Shown: positions 1 through 11,501 of the stretch, piece by piece
Layout of the letters: every line of letters begins with the position of its first letter
Position numbering within the stretch: position 1 is the stretch's first letter
Origin: Trinickia dabaoshanensis
Lineage (GTDB): Bacteria > Pseudomonadota > Gammaproteobacteria > Burkholderiales > Burkholderiaceae
Length of the DNA: 64,000 nucleotides
Direction of reading: 5' to 3'
Assembly: GCF_002879885.1 (NCBI RefSeq)
Contig: NZ_PNYA01000005.1
Location: 186,001 to 250,000, forward strand
Translations under genes and position numbers: made by a program
Notes under the pieces: generated by a model
Database searches by the model: none
The model's input: only the letters and a program-made list of their open reading frames with translations
What the model was told of the DNA's origin: nothing

Positions 1-664
1 CCGCGTTGTGCGGAAGCGTCACACCCAGTGCTTCGGCCATGCACGCCATCGTCGAAGCCGTGCCCATCGTGTTGCATGTGCCGGCGGAGCGCGACATGCC
101 CGCCTCGGCCGCCATGAATTGATGCAGCGTGATGTGTCCCGCCTTGACCTGCTCGCTCAGCTTCCAAACGACCGTACCCGAACCGATGTCGCGCCCCTCG
201 TGCTTACCGTTGAGCATCGGGCCGCCGCTGACGACGATGGCGGGTACGTCGCAGCTCGCGGCCCCCATCAGCAATGCCGGCGTAGTCTTGTCGCATCCGG
301 CGAGCAGCACCACCGCATCGATGGGGTTGCCGCGGATGGACTCTTCCACGTCCATGCTCGCCAAGTTGCGCGTGAACATCGCGGTCGGCCGCAGATTCGA
401 TTCGCCGTTCGAGAACACGGGAAACTCGACGGGGAACCCGCCCGCCTCGAACACGCCGCGTTTGACGTGCTCGGCCAACTTGCGGAAGTGAGCATTGCAG
501 GGCGTCAGCTCCGACCACGTGTTGCAGATGCCGATGATCGGCTTGCCTTCGAACTCGTGATCGGGGATGCCTTGGTTCTTCATCCAACTGCGATACATGA
601 AGCCGTTCTTGTCGGCTGTACCGAACCATTGGGCGGAGCGAAGCTTAACGGGTTTGTCTGTCAT
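1..664 (-). CDS. IlvD/Edd-family sugar-acid dehydratase (L-arabonate dehydratase), 3' part missing
   Basis: The reading frame starts at ATG 664 and runs off the left edge, so only about 221 N-terminal residues are present of a family usually near 580. It begins MTDKPVKLRSAQWFG. It carries the family's conserved cysteines in CNTWSELTPCN, GCDKTTPA and CNTMGTAST, which bind an Fe-S cluster in characterised members. The IlvD/Edd family dehydrates dihydroxy acids and sugar acids. The neighbours (L-arabinose dehydrogenase and L-KDA dehydratase) point to L-arabonate to L-2-keto-3-deoxyarabonate rather than to branched-chain amino-acid synthesis. It diverges from the sugar ABC operon and probably shares control with it. 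Family is certain; substrate is inferred from context. Confidence 0.85.
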   Translation of the reverse strand, partial: MTDKPVKLRSAQWFGTADKNGFMYRSWMKNQGIPDHEFEGKPIIGICNTWSELTPCNAHFRKLAEHVKRGVFEAGGFPVEFPVFSNGESNLRPTAMFTRNLASMDVEESIRGNPIDAVVLLAGCDKTTPALLMGAASCDVPAIVVSGGPMLNGKHEGRDIGSGTVVWKLSEQVKAGHITLHQFMAAEAGMSRSAGTCNTMGTASTMACMAEALGVTLPHNA

Positions 665-1015
665 TGCTCGATGCCTGCTTTGGGCAGATATAGTAAAACG
701 ATTGAAGTCGCCGGCAACTAGGCCGTCGATCGGACGAGGATGACTTTAACCATCCTTTCGATCGCGGCGATTTCCCATATATTGGCACAATCTTACGCCT
801 TTCCGGCCGCTTTGCGCCAGATTGCCGATAGAAATAGCATGACTATTTGAACGAAGTAGCTGGGGAAAACGCTAATCGTCGTCGTTGTCGCAGATGCCTA
901 TAGTTTGGCTATTTAGAAGTGAGCGCGCTCGACGTGGGCATCGAGACGACCCGGCGCGCAGCCGTAACAACGTAGTTCGTTCTAAGTAGCAAAACCAAGC
1001 ACGCACCAAAGACAA
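665..1015. promoter_or_regulatory. Divergent promoter region of the pentose locus
   Basis: This 350-bp gap separates the divergent dehydratase and sugar-transport operon, and no gene was found in it. It is less GC-rich than its flanks. It holds three dyads: AGGATG-N8-CATCCT (737-756), AAATAG-N5-CTATTT (832-848) and the related TATAG-N5-CTATTT (899-914). The last two are 66 bp apart centre to centre. They are candidate operators for an unseen pentose regulator. No regulator gene lies next to them inside the window. Confidence 0.5.
832..914. promoter_or_regulatory. Pair of similar inverted repeats, candidate operators
   Basis: AAATAG-CATGA-CTATTT is a perfect 6-5-6 dyad at 832-848. A second site at 899-914 shares the CTATTT arm and a TATAG left arm with the same 5-bp spacer. 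Repetition of the same arm and spacing in a divergent promoter suggests binding of a dimeric regulator at two sites. Which regulator is unknown. Confidence 0.35.
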
Positions 1016-1027
1016 ATGGAGACAAGC

Positions 1028-1993
1028 ATGGGACGTACGGTACGGTTGGCGCTGAATGCATTTTTCGGATTGACACTGGCCATGTCGGTCGTCGCGGAGA
1101 GCCACGCTCAAGGCAAGATTACGCTCGGCTTCGCGCAAGTCGGCGCGGAAAGTGCTTGGCGTACCGCGAATACGGTATCGGTGAAGGAGGCGGCGAAGGA
1201 CGCCGGCATCAACCTGAAGTTCTCCGATGCGCAGCAAAAGCAAGAGAATCAGATCCGGGCGATCCGCTCCTATATCGCGCAAAAGGTGAACGTGATCGCG
1301 TTCTCGCCCGTCGTCGAGTCGGGCTGGGAGCCGGTGTTGACCGAAGCGAAGAAGGCCGGGATTCCCGTGATCCTGACTGACCGCAACATCGACGTGAAGG
1401 ATAAGTCGCTCTACGTGACGATGATCGGCTCCGACTTCCTGGAAGAAGGCCGCCGCGCGGGCCGCTGGCTCGAAGAGGAGTACAAGAACAATGCGGGCCC
1501 GATCAACATCGCCGAACTGCAGGGCACGGTGGGCTCCGCTCCGGCGAACGACCGCCACGCGGGCCTGATGGAAATCATCAAGAACGATCCGAAGTTCAAG
1601 ATCATCGCATCGCAAAGCGGCGACTTCACGCTCGCCGGCGGCAAGCAAGTGATGGAAGCGTTCGCGAAGACGTACGGCAAGCAAATCAACGTCGTCTACG
1701 CGCATAACGACGACATGGCGCTCGGCGCGATTCAGGCGATGGAAGAAGCGGGCATGAAGCCGGGCACCGACGTCAAGGTCGTCTCGTTCGATGCGACGAA
1801 GGGCGGCTTCCAAGCGATGATCGCCGGCAAGATCAACGTCGACGTGGAATGCAGCCCGCTGCTGGGGCCGCAGTTGATGAGCGCCGTCAAGGACGTCGTC
1901 GCCGGCAAGACGCTGCCCAAGCGTATCGTCACGAAAGAGACGGTGTTCCCCGAAAACGTGGCGGCGCAAGTGCTGCCGACGCGTAAGTACTGA
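1028..1993 (+). CDS. Sugar ABC transporter periplasmic binding protein, YtfQ-like
   Basis: This is a type I periplasmic sugar-binding protein (ribose/galactofuranose type) feeding the importer encoded just downstream. An N-terminal signal peptide ends near SHA-QGKITLGFAQVG. The motifs GFAQVGAESAWR, QQKQENQIRAIRSYIAQ, GWEPVLTEAKKAGIPVILTDR and VVYAHNDDMALGAIQA closely follow E. coli YtfQ. ATG 1028 is preferred over ATG 1016 because GGAGA at 1018-1022 sits 5 bases upstream. Only 24 bp separate it from the ATPase gene, so they form one operon. The pentose enzymes downstream suggest an arabinose-type furanose ligand, which is inference. Confidence 0.88.
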   Translation: MGRTVRLALNAFFGLTLAMSVVAESHAQGKITLGFAQVGAESAWRTANTVSVKEAAKDAGINLKFSDAQQKQENQIRAIRSYIAQKVNVIAFSPVVESGWEPVLTEAKKAGIPVILTDRNIDVKDKSLYVTMIGSDFLEEGRRAGRWLEEEYKNNAGPINIAELQGTVGSAPANDRHAGLMEIIKNDPKFKIIASQSGDFTLAGGKQVMEAFAKTYGKQINVVYAHNDDMALGAIQAMEEAGMKPGTDVKVVSFDATKGGFQAMIAGKINVDVECSPLLGPQLMSAVKDVVAGKTLPKRIVTKETVFPENVAAQVLPTRKY

Positions 1994-2017
1994 TCCCGAG
2001 CCGACCGAGCGACGCCC

Positions 2018-3538
2018 ATGACCGGCCCTCTCGTACTCGAAACGCAAGGCTTGACGAAGTCGTTTCCCGGCGTGCATGCGCTCAAGGGTGTCGACTTCCG
2101 TCTGTTCGCCGGCGAAGTTCACACGCTGATGGGCCAGAACGGCGCCGGTAAGTCGACGCTCATCAACGTGTTGACGGGCGTGCATGCCCACGACGCGGGC
2201 GAGATCCGCGTCGATGGGCGGCCCGTGCGTTTTGCCGCGCCGCTCGAAGCCGAGGCGGCCGGTATTCGCACGCTCTATCAGGAAGTGAACCTCTGCCCCA
2301 ACCTCTCGGTCGCGGAAAACATCTTCGCGGGCCGCCAACCGCGGCGCCGCGGCGCGATCGATTGGAAGGCCATTCACGCGGGCGCGCGCGATGCGCTCGC
2401 GCAGTTGAATCTATCGCTCGACGTCACGCAATCGCTCGACACCTATCCGATCGCCGTCCAGCAAATGGTGGCGATCGCGCGTGCGGTGAGCGTCGAAGCG
2501 CGCGTATTGATTCTGGACGAACCCACCTCCAGCCTCGACGATTCGGAAGTGGCGAAATTGTTCGAAGTCCTACGCAATCTGAAAGACTCGGGCATCGCCA
2601 TCTTGTTCGTCACGCATTTTCTCGAGCAGACCTATGCGATCTCCGATCGCATCACCGTCATGCGCAACGGAGAACGCGAGGGCGAATATTTGGCGAAGGA
2701 CCTGCCCGTCGATGAGCTCGTGCACAAGATGGTAGGCAACGTGCCCGTCGCCGGTGAACGTTCCACCACCTCGAAGGCTCAAAGCGACGCGGCGGCGGCA
2801 AGCCCCGGCGCTTCGCGCTTCGACATGCGCGGCGTGGGCCGCCGCGGCGCCGTGCAACCGCTCGATCTGACGCTCGAGCCGGGCCGGATCGTCGGCCTGG
2901 CCGGGCTGCTCGGCTCGGGGCGGACCGAAACGGCGCGGCTGCTGTTCGGCGCGGATCGCGCCGATACCGGCACGATCACGGTGAACGACAAACCCATCAA
3001 GCTCGGTTCGCCGCGGCACGCCGTGCGCCATGGGATCGCTTACTGCCCCGAAGACCGCAAGAAGGAAGGGATCGTGGGCGCCTTGTCCGTGCGCGAGAAC
3101 ATCGTGCTGGCGCTGCAGGCGCGGCGCGGGTGGTGGCGGCCGCTCGGACGCGCGAAGGAAAAGCGTATCGCCGAGCATTACGTCAAGGCGCTCGGCATCC
3201 GCACCCGCGACATCGAGCAACCGATCGAACTCCTATCGGGCGGCAATCAACAAAAGGCATTGCTAGCGCGTTGGCTCGCCATCGATCCGAAGATGTTGAT
3301 TCTCGACGAACCGACGCGTGGCATCGACGTAGCCGCGAAATTCGAAATCATGGAGCGGGTCAGCAAGTTGTGCGAGAAAGGCCTCGGAATCTTGCTGATT
3401 TCTTCGGAAATCGCCGAGGTGCTGCGCGTCAGCGACCGCATCGCCGTGCTGCGCGACCGCCGCAAGGTGGCCGAACTGTCGGGGACCGACCTCGACGAGC
3501 ACGCCGTCTATCGACTCATCGCAGGAGGCGGAGCATGA
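2018..3538 (+). CDS. Sugar ABC transporter ATP-binding protein, two-domain (YtfR-like)
   Basis: The 506-residue protein has two tandem ABC domains, as usual for ribose/arabinose-type importers. The N-terminal half has Walker A GQNGAGKST and Walker B VLILDEPTSSLD. The C-terminal half has a degenerate Walker A (GLLGSGRTE), signature LSGGNQQK and Walker [13 protein letters not shown]. It energises uptake at the inner membrane with the binding protein before it and the two permeases after it. Its stop codon overlaps the next start (ATGA), indicating translational coupling. Confidence 0.92.
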   Translation: MTGPLVLETQGLTKSFPGVHALKGVDFRLFAGEVHTLMGQNGAGKSTLINVLTGVHAHDAGEIRVDGRPVRFAAPLEAEAAGIRTLYQEVNLCPNLSVAENIFAGRQPRRRGAIDWKAIHAGARDALAQLNLSLDVTQSLDTYPIAVQQMVAIARAVSVEARVLILDEPTSSLDDSEVAKLFEVLRNLKDSGIAILFVTHFLEQTYAISDRITVMRNGEREGEYLAKDLPVDELVHKMVGNVPVAGERSTTSKAQSDAAAASPGASRFDMRGVGRRGAVQPLDLTLEPGRIVGLAGLLGSGRTETARLLFGADRADTGTITVNDKPIKLGSPRHAVRHGIAYCPEDRKKEGIVGALSVRENIVLALQARRGWWRPLGRAKEKRIAEHYVKALGIRTRDIEQPIELLSGGNQQKALLARWLAIDPKMLILDEPTRGIDVAAKFEIMERVSKLCEKGLGILLISSEIAEVLRVSDRIAVLRDRRKVAELSGTDLDEHAVYRLIAGGGA

Positions 3539-4572
3539 CCGCACGCTCGCTGCAAGCGATCGCGCGCCATCAATTGTTGTGGCCCGCGCTCACCCTCGTC
3601 GCGCTGTTTGCGCTCGACGTGGCGCACCGGCACGATTTCCTCTCGATCACGGTGCTGGGCGGACACCTGTTCGGCGCGCCCATCGACATTCTGAATCGCG
3701 CGGCCCCGCTCATCGTCGTCTCGCTCGGCATGACGCTCGTCATCGCCACGCGCGGTATCGACATCTCGGTCGGCACCGTGGTGGCCATCGCGGGCGCGGC
3801 CGCCGCCGTGATTCTCGCGGACGATCCGGCCCACGTGGGCCTGGCGCTGAGCGCCGCGCTCGGTGTCGGTTTGCTCGCCGGTGCGTGGAACGGCTTGCTG
3901 GCCGCCCTAGTCGGCATGCAGCCCATCATCGCGACCTTGATCTTGATGGTGGCCGGCCGTGGCGTGGCGCAACTGCTCACGGGCGGACAGATCATTCCGA
4001 TCAGTGCCCACGGATATCTGCGCCTGGGCGACGGTTTCCTCGCCATGGTGCCGTGCGCGGTCTGGATCGCGGCCGCCGTGCTCGTCGTCACCTCGCTGCT
4101 CGTCAATCGCACGGCGCTCGGGCTGCTCGTGCGCGCGATCGGCGTGAACCCCGTCGCGGCGCGGCTCGTGGGCGTGCGCTCCACGATGATCATGTTCGGC
4201 GTCTATGTGTTTTGCGGCTTGACGGCCGCGATCGCCGGGATCTTGACGAGCTCGAACGTACGCAGCGCCGACGGCAACAATGCCGGCCTGCTGCTCGAAC
4301 TCGATGCGATTCTCGCCGTCACCCTCGGCGGCACGTCGCTCGCCGGCGGACGCTTCTCGCTGGCCGGGACGGTACTCGGCGCCCTGATCATCCAAACCCT
4401 GACGTACACCACCTATTCGATCGGCGTGCCGCCCGAGGCGACCCTCGTGGTCAAGGCGATCGTGGTGCTCGTCGTCTGCGTCATTCAATCGGAGCGCGCC
4501 CGCGCCATGATCGGTACGTTTGCCGCGAAACTGGCCAATTCTTCCACTCGCGTTCGGCCGGAGGTGCAATGA
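3535..4572 (+). CDS. Sugar ABC transporter permease, YtfT-like
   Basis: This 345-residue, very hydrophobic protein belongs to the BPD_transp_2 (RbsC-type) permease family. Characteristic stretches are LVIATRGIDISVGTVVAIAG near the N-terminus and LDAILAVTLGGTSLAGGRFSLAGTVLGAL near the C-terminus. It starts at ATG 3535, overlapping the ATPase stop by four bases, and its own stop overlaps the next permease start by four bases. Having two distinct permeases matches the YtfT/YjfF arrangement rather than the single RbsC/AraH. Confidence 0.9.
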   Translation: MTARSLQAIARHQLLWPALTLVALFALDVAHRHDFLSITVLGGHLFGAPIDILNRAAPLIVVSLGMTLVIATRGIDISVGTVVAIAGAAAAVILADDPAHVGLALSAALGVGLLAGAWNGLLAALVGMQPIIATLILMVAGRGVAQLLTGGQIIPISAHGYLRLGDGFLAMVPCAVWIAAAVLVVTSLLVNRTALGLLVRAIGVNPVAARLVGVRSTMIMFGVYVFCGLTAAIAGILTSSNVRSADGNNAGLLLELDAILAVTLGGTSLAGGRFSLAGTVLGALIIQTLTYTTYSIGVPPEATLVVKAIVVLVVCVIQSERARAMIGTFAAKLANSSTRVRPEVQ

Positions 4573-5681
4573 GCGCGTTCATCCGCCGTCTTCTCGATCC
4601 GCGCACGCTGCCGATCGTCGTCACGATAGCGCTGTTCGCCGCGCTGTTCGGCTTCGGCTCGTTCATGTACACGGGGTTCGGCTCGCTCCAGGTGTTGCTG
4701 GGCCTGCTCGTCGACAACTCGTTCTTGCTCATCGTCGCCATCGGCACGACGTTCGTGATCTTGTCCGGGGGCATCGACCTGTCGGTCGGCGCAGTCGTGG
4801 CTTTCACGACGATCGTCTGCGCGGTGTTCGCGGAGCACTGGCACTGGCCGATCTGGGCCGTCGCGCCGATCGTGCTCCTCATCGGCGCCGCTTACGGCGC
4901 GGCGATGGGCGCCTTGATCCATTACCTCAAGCTGCAGCCGTTCATCGTGACGCTGGCCGGCATGTTCCTGGCACGCGGCGCGTGTTTCCTGATCACGACG
5001 CAATCGATCACGATCACGCAGCCGTCGTTCCATGCGGTGGCGGAATACAACCTGCAGATAGGCAGCGGCCAATTGAACGCCGGCGCATTGATCGCCCTCG
5101 TCGCACTCGCGATCGCCATCTACATCGCGCATTTCACGCGGTTCGGGCGTAACGTCTACGCGCTGGGCGGCAACGAAAAGTCGGCATTGCTGATGGGCTT
5201 GCCCGTCGCGCGCACGAAGATCGGCGTCTATGCGTTGGGCGGCTTGTGCTCGGCCTTGGGCGGCCTCGTGTTTACGCTGTACGTGTTGTCGGGCTACGGC
5301 CTGCAAGGACAAGGCATGGAGCTCGACGCGATCGCGGCCAGCGTCATCGGCGGCACGCTGCTGACAGGCGGTGTCGGCTACATCATCGGATCGGTGTTCG
5401 GCGTGGGTGTGCTCGGTACGATTCAAACGCTGATCACGTTCGACGGCACGCTCAGTTCGTGGTGGACGCGCATCGTCATCGGCGCCCTGCTCTGCGTGTT
5501 TTGCCTGCTGCAACGCGTGATCGAGCGACAAGCCGCGCGCCGCAAGTCGAACGGCACGGGGCTCGGCAGCACGGCCGCGCAACGAGACACGGCGAAGCGC
5601 GGCGCCGGCGACGAACCGGCCAGCACCGCCTCGTTGGGCCTGCGCGCACGACTCGCGCGCGCGCCTCGCACGCTTGGATAG
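4569..5681 (+). CDS. Sugar ABC transporter permease, YjfF-like
   Basis: This is the second RbsC-type permease of the system (370 residues). It has FVILSGGIDLSVGAVVAFT, the cytoplasmic motif FGRNVYALGGNEKSALLMGLPVARTK, and LDAIAASVIGGTLLTGGVGY. The ATG at 4569 overlaps the preceding stop. After the last membrane segment there is a basic, low-complexity tail of about 50 residues (RKSNGTGLG...ARAPRTLG), longer than usual and of unknown role. It probably forms a heterodimeric channel with the preceding permease. Confidence 0.9.
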   Translation: MSAFIRRLLDPRTLPIVVTIALFAALFGFGSFMYTGFGSLQVLLGLLVDNSFLLIVAIGTTFVILSGGIDLSVGAVVAFTTIVCAVFAEHWHWPIWAVAPIVLLIGAAYGAAMGALIHYLKLQPFIVTLAGMFLARGACFLITTQSITITQPSFHAVAEYNLQIGSGQLNAGALIALVALAIAIYIAHFTRFGRNVYALGGNEKSALLMGLPVARTKIGVYALGGLCSALGGLVFTLYVLSGYGLQGQGMELDAIAASVIGGTLLTGGVGYIIGSVFGVGVLGTIQTLITFDGTLSSWWTRIVIGALLCVFCLLQRVIERQAARRKSNGTGLGSTAAQRDTAKRGAGDEPASTASLGLRARLARAPRTLG

Positions 5682-5702
5682 TTTTTATTAGGAGCACGAA
5701 TA

Positions 5703-7569
<1,867 letters not shown>

Positions 7570-7694
7570 CACGCAGTCGGGCGCTTCGAAGCGGTAGCGG
7601 GTAATGCATACCCGCCCGAGGCTTCGTTCGTCCAGTGGTAAATGTTTTAGACGTTTAGTAGTCCTATCTAACCCCGGGATTCGTTTTACAACAC

Positions 7695-7709
7695 GGTCTA
7701 CGTTAGACC
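7695..7709. promoter_or_regulatory. Perfect dyad GGTCTA-CGT-TAGACC in the araF leader
   Basis: A perfect 6-3-6 inverted repeat ends just before the araF ribosome binding site (AAGGAG at 7716-7721) and 18 bp before the start codon. It could be an operator or a short leader hairpin. About 45 bp upstream, TAAATG-N7-CGTTTA forms a second, imperfect dyad. Function is inferred from position only. Confidence 0.35.
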
Positions 7710-7727
7710 GACAAGAAGGAGACTAGT

Positions 7728-8732
7728 ATGACCAGCAAGCTTCGCCGCTTCACGTTGCGTGCCGCGATGGCCGCCCTCCTGGCCGCGCCGCTCGTGGCCC
7801 CGCTCGGCGTTCACGCAGACGAGCCCTTGAAGATCGGCTTCCTCGTGAAGATGCCCGAGCAGGCATGGTTCATCAACGAGCAAAAGGCGGCCACCGCCCT
7901 CGGCAAGGCGGAGGGATTCAGCGTCGTCAACATCGGCACGCCCGATGGCGAACGTGTGCTGAGCGCGATCGACAACCTGGGCGCCCAAGGTGCGAAGGGC
8001 TTCGTCATTTGCGCGCCGGACGTCCGCCTCGGACCGGCAATCCAAGCACGCGCGAAGAAGTACAACATGAAGTTCGTGACGGTGGACGATCAGCTCGTCG
8101 ATTCGTCGGGCAAGCCGCTGGCCGGCGTGCCGCATCTCGGCATGTCCGCGTTCAAGATCGGCAATCAAGTGGGTCAAGCCATCTCCGACGAGATGAAGCG
8201 CCGCGGCTGGAACCCCGCCGAAGTCGGTGCGATCCGCATCTCCGACTATGAGTTGCCGACCGCCAAGCTGCGCACCGACGGTGCGACGCAAACGCTGCTC
8301 GCCAACGGCTTCAAGCAAGAAAACATCTTCGACGCTCCGCAAAAGACGACGGACGACGAAGGCGGCTTCGTGGCCTCCTCGCCCGTACTGGCGAAACACC
8401 CGAACATCAAGAAGTGGGTGGTCTTCGCGCTGAACGAAGAGTCCGTGCTCGGCGGCGTGCGCGCAACGGAACAGCTTCACATTCCGTCCGCCGACGTCAT
8501 CGGTGTCGGTATCAACGGTGCCGGCGAAGCGTTCGCCGAGTTCCAGAAGAAGGAGCCGACGGGCTTTTACGGCACGATCGCCGTGAGCTCGACGAACCAC
8601 GGCAAGGACAGCACGGAAAACCTCGTCCAGTGGATCCGCGCGGGCAAGCAGCCGCCTGCCGATACGCAGACGACGGGCAAGCTGATGACGCGCCAAAACT
8701 GGCTCGACGTGCGTAAGGAACTGGGGATTTAA
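7728..8732 (+). CDS. araF: L-arabinose ABC transporter periplasmic binding protein
   Basis: This is a 334-residue periplasmic binding protein with a cleavable signal peptide ([21 protein letters not shown]). The mature start [21 protein letters not shown], then [43 protein letters not shown] and [18 protein letters not shown], are the AraF hallmarks. It delivers L-arabinose to AraGH. Start ATG 7728 has AAGGAG six bases upstream. A 158-bp gap with a dyad separates it from the dehydrogenase gene, so it may have its own promoter. Confidence 0.93.
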   Translation: MTSKLRRFTLRAAMAALLAAPLVAPLGVHADEPLKIGFLVKMPEQAWFINEQKAATALGKAEGFSVVNIGTPDGERVLSAIDNLGAQGAKGFVICAPDVRLGPAIQARAKKYNMKFVTVDDQLVDSSGKPLAGVPHLGMSAFKIGNQVGQAISDEMKRRGWNPAEVGAIRISDYELPTAKLRTDGATQTLLANGFKQENIFDAPQKTTDDEGGFVASSPVLAKHPNIKKWVVFALNEESVLGGVRATEQLHIPSADVIGVGINGAGEAFAEFQKKEPTGFYGTIAVSSTNHGKDSTENLVQWIRAGKQPPADTQTTGKLMTRQNWLDVRKELGI

Positions 8733-8737
8733 ACGTC

Positions 8738-10297
8738 ATGCATGACGCGAACGACAACGCTATCGTAGCGGCGGGCTCGAGCACCATGAACCCGCCGGAT
8801 GCAGGCAAGGTTCCGCCCTATCTGCAATTGGACGGCATCACCGTCAGTTTTCCCGGCGTGCTTGCGCTCGATCGTGTGTCGTTCGCGGTACGCGCCGGCG
8901 AGGTGCATGGCCTCATGGGCGAGAACGGCGCCGGCAAATCGACGCTCCTCAAAGTGCTCTCGGGCGTCAACGTGCCGCAGTCGGGCTCGTTGCTGCTCGG
9001 CGGCGTCGAGCAGCATTTTTCGGGGACGAAGGCGGCGATCGAAGCCGGCATCGCCATCATCTATCAGGAGTTGCATCTCGTTCCCGAACTCACCGTCGCC
9101 GAAAATTTGATGCTCGGCCAGTTGCCGAGCCGGATGGGCGTGCTCACGGAGCGCGCCCTGATCGAACGCGCCACGCAAACGCTCGACCGCCTCGGCGAGC
9201 GGATCGATCCGCGCGAGCAAGTCAAGAATCTCTCGATCGGTCAGCGCCAAATGATCGAAATCGGGAAAGCGTTGATGCGCGACGCGCGCGTCATCGCCTT
9301 CGACGAACCGACGAGCTCGCTTTCCGCCCGCGAAACGAAGCAACTGTTCAAAATCATCAACGGCCTGCGCCAAGAGGGCCGCGCCATCGTGTATGTGACG
9401 CATCGCATGGACGAAGTCTACGAACTCTGCGATCGCGTGACGGTGTTTCGCGACGGGCGCTCGATCGAGACGTTCGATTCTATGGATGGCCTCGATCGCG
9501 ACCGCTTGATCAGCTCGATGGTGGGCCGCTCGATTCGCGACGTCTACGGCTACCGGTCCCGCCCCCTTGGCGACATTCGGATCGAAGCGAAAGGACTGGC
9601 CGGACGCGGCCTCGCCGAGCCCGTTTCGTTCAATGCCCGGCGCGGCGAAATCCTGGGCTTTTTCGGCCTGGTCGGTGCGGGCCGGTCGGAACTGATGAAG
9701 CTCGTGTGCGGCGCCGAGCGTCCGAGCGCGGGTGAAATCGAGCTGGACGGCCGCCCCATGCGCTTTTCCACACCACGCGATGCCGTGCGTGCCGGAGTCG
9801 CGCTGTGCCCCGAAGATCGCAAAAAGGAAGGCATCGTTGCGATCGCCTCGGTATCGGACAACCTGAATATCAGCGCGCGGCGCCACACGAGCGTCGCGCG
9901 CTGGCTGCTGAACGAAAGGCGCGAGCGCGAACTGACGACCGAATATATCGGCAAGCTCTCGATCAAAACGCGCAACGGCGATACGGCGATCGGCACGCTC
10001 TCCGGCGGCAACCAACAGAAGGTCATCTTGGCCCGTTGGCTGGCGGAGAAGATCGACGTCTTCGTGATGGACGAGCCGACGCGCGGCATCGACGTGGGCG
10101 CGCGCGCCCAGATTTACGAGTTGCTATACGGATTGGCCGAAGCCGGTCGAACCGTATTGCTCGTCTCCAGCGATTTGGCCGAAGTCATCGGCGTGGCGGA
10201 CCGCATCATCGTGATGAAGGAAGGCCGCATCGTGGGCGAGTTGCCCAAGGCCGAAGCGAGCCCCGATCAGTTGATCAAGCTCGCGCTGCCGCAATGA
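8738..10297 (+). CDS. araG: L-arabinose ABC transporter ATP-binding protein
   Basis: This 519-residue tandem ABC ATPase begins five bases after araF. The first domain shows Walker [10 protein letters not shown] (around residue 63) and Walker [13 protein letters not shown]. The second shows [17 protein letters not shown] and [12 protein letters not shown]. It has an N-terminal extension of about 25 residues before [17 protein letters not shown], so ATG 8786 is a possible alternative start. It energises arabinose import with AraF and AraH. Confidence 0.92.
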   Translation: MHDANDNAIVAAGSSTMNPPDAGKVPPYLQLDGITVSFPGVLALDRVSFAVRAGEVHGLMGENGAGKSTLLKVLSGVNVPQSGSLLLGGVEQHFSGTKAAIEAGIAIIYQELHLVPELTVAENLMLGQLPSRMGVLTERALIERATQTLDRLGERIDPREQVKNLSIGQRQMIEIGKALMRDARVIAFDEPTSSLSARETKQLFKIINGLRQEGRAIVYVTHRMDEVYELCDRVTVFRDGRSIETFDSMDGLDRDRLISSMVGRSIRDVYGYRSRPLGDIRIEAKGLAGRGLAEPVSFNARRGEILGFFGLVGAGRSELMKLVCGAERPSAGEIELDGRPMRFSTPRDAVRAGVALCPEDRKKEGIVAIASVSDNLNISARRHTSVARWLLNERRERELTTEYIGKLSIKTRNGDTAIGTLSGGNQQKVILARWLAEKIDVFVMDEPTRGIDVGARAQIYELLYGLAEAGRTVLLVSSDLAEVIGVADRIIVMKEGRIVGELPKAEASPDQLIKLALPQ

Positions 10298-10374
10298 CCT
10301 TACCGATTTCCAAGCAGCACTGATTGTGTGTGCCGCGCACGCCCCTCGCGCGCGGCTATGAACGAGAACGGATC

Positions 10375-11370
10375 ATGCAACAACCTCAAACCCTGTCTCA
10401 ACCCGCACCGCGCGGCGCCGCGGCCTATGCAGCCAAGACGTGGCGCATGCTCAACAAATCCGGCATCGTCATGGTGTTCGCGATTTTGTTCGTCGTCCTA
10501 TGCTTTACCGTGCCCGACTTCCTGACGAGCCGCAACATGCAGGGCTTGTTGCTATCGGTCACGTTGATCGGCTCGATCGCCGTGACGATGATGTTCGTGC
10601 TGGCGCTCGGCGAGGTCGATCTATCGGTGGCGTCGATCGTGGCGCTTTCAGGCGTCGTCGCATCGACGCTCATCACCGCCACGCATAGCGTTTTGCTGGG
10701 CGTAGCCGGCGGCGTGATCGCGGGCGGCGCGGTCGGGCTCGTCAACGGCGTCTTGGTGGCGCGCTACCGCATCAACTCGCTGATCGTGACGCTGGCGATG
10801 ATGGAAGTCGTCCGCGGCCTCGCGTTCATCGTCTCGAACGGCGACGCGGTCATGATCTCCGAGGAGCGGTTCTTCGATCTCGGCGGCGGCTCGTTCCTCG
10901 GGATTTCGTATCCGATTTGGAGCAACATCGTCGGCTTCGTCGTGTTCGGCTTCATCCTACGCAAGACGGTGTTCGGCAAGAACGTGCTCGCCGTCGGCGG
11001 TAACGGCGAGGCGGCGCTGCTCGCGGGCTTGCCGGTCACGCGCATCAAGATCTTGGTGTTCGTGCTGCAAGGGCTCGTGACGGGTTTCGCGGGTGTGATG
11101 CTCGCCTCGCGCATGAGCCTCGGCGATCCGAAAACGTCGGTCGGCCTCGAACTCGGCGTCATCTCCGCGTGCGTGCTGGGCGGCGTGTCGCTCACGGGCG
11201 GCGTGGCGACGATCTCGGGCGTCCTCGTGGGTGTGCTGATCATGGGATCGGTGCAAGACGCCATGAGCCTGCTCAACGTGCCGACGTTCTACCAATATTT
11301 GATTCGCGGCGGCATTTTGTTGCTGGCTGTGTTCTTCGATCACATCCGCCGCTCGCGCAGCGTTCGATAA
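10375..11370 (+). CDS. araH: L-arabinose ABC transporter permease
   Basis: This RbsC-type inner-membrane permease has 331 residues from ATG 10375. A polar N-terminus of about 30 residues precedes the first membrane segment (GIVMVFAILFVVLCFTVPDF). Typical motifs are FVLALGEVDLSVASIVALSG, FGKNVLAVGGNGEAALLAGLPVTRIK and VISACVLGGVSLTGGVATISG. An upstream TTG in frame would add 17 residues but is a poorer start. It completes AraFGH and ends about 100 bp before an intrinsic terminator. Confidence 0.92.
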   Translation: MQQPQTLSQPAPRGAAAYAAKTWRMLNKSGIVMVFAILFVVLCFTVPDFLTSRNMQGLLLSVTLIGSIAVTMMFVLALGEVDLSVASIVALSGVVASTLITATHSVLLGVAGGVIAGGAVGLVNGVLVARYRINSLIVTLAMMEVVRGLAFIVSNGDAVMISEERFFDLGGGSFLGISYPIWSNIVGFVVFGFILRKTVFGKNVLAVGGNGEAALLAGLPVTRIKILVFVLQGLVTGFAGVMLASRMSLGDPKTSVGLELGVISACVLGGVSLTGGVATISGVLVGVLIMGSVQDAMSLLNVPTFYQYLIRGGILLLAVFFDHIRRSRSVR

Positions 11371-11469
11371 TCGACGTCATCGTATACAACGGCGTACCGG
11401 GCGCGCGCTCGCCCGGCCGCCTTGCCTTTTTTAACTGAGTCTTCGTCGGTCCTGTCTGACCGGTGGCTT

Positions 11470-11498
11470 GGCCGAGCCGACCCGTTCGGCCTTTTTTT
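11470..11498 (+). terminator. Rho-independent terminator after araH
   Basis: GGCCGA (11470-11475) and TCGGCC (11486-11491) form a 6-bp stem with a 10-nt loop, followed directly by seven T residues (11492-11498). On the opposite strand no T tract follows the stem, so it serves the rightward araFGH transcript. A second hairpin (11397-11416, stem CCGGGCG/CGCCCGG) lies upstream but is ten bases from its T run. Confidence 0.75.
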
Positions 11499-11501
11499 CG
11501 T

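Noticed and set aside
872-2377. Long antisense frame opposite the sugar-binding protein and ATPase genes
   Set aside because: Arg/His-rich translation typical of antisense frames in high-GC DNA, and the sense genes are certain.
11397-11416. Hairpin CCGGGCG/CGCCCGG as the araH terminator
   Set aside because: The T run is ten bases from the stem; the hairpin at 11470-11498 has its T run directly after it and is the better candidate.
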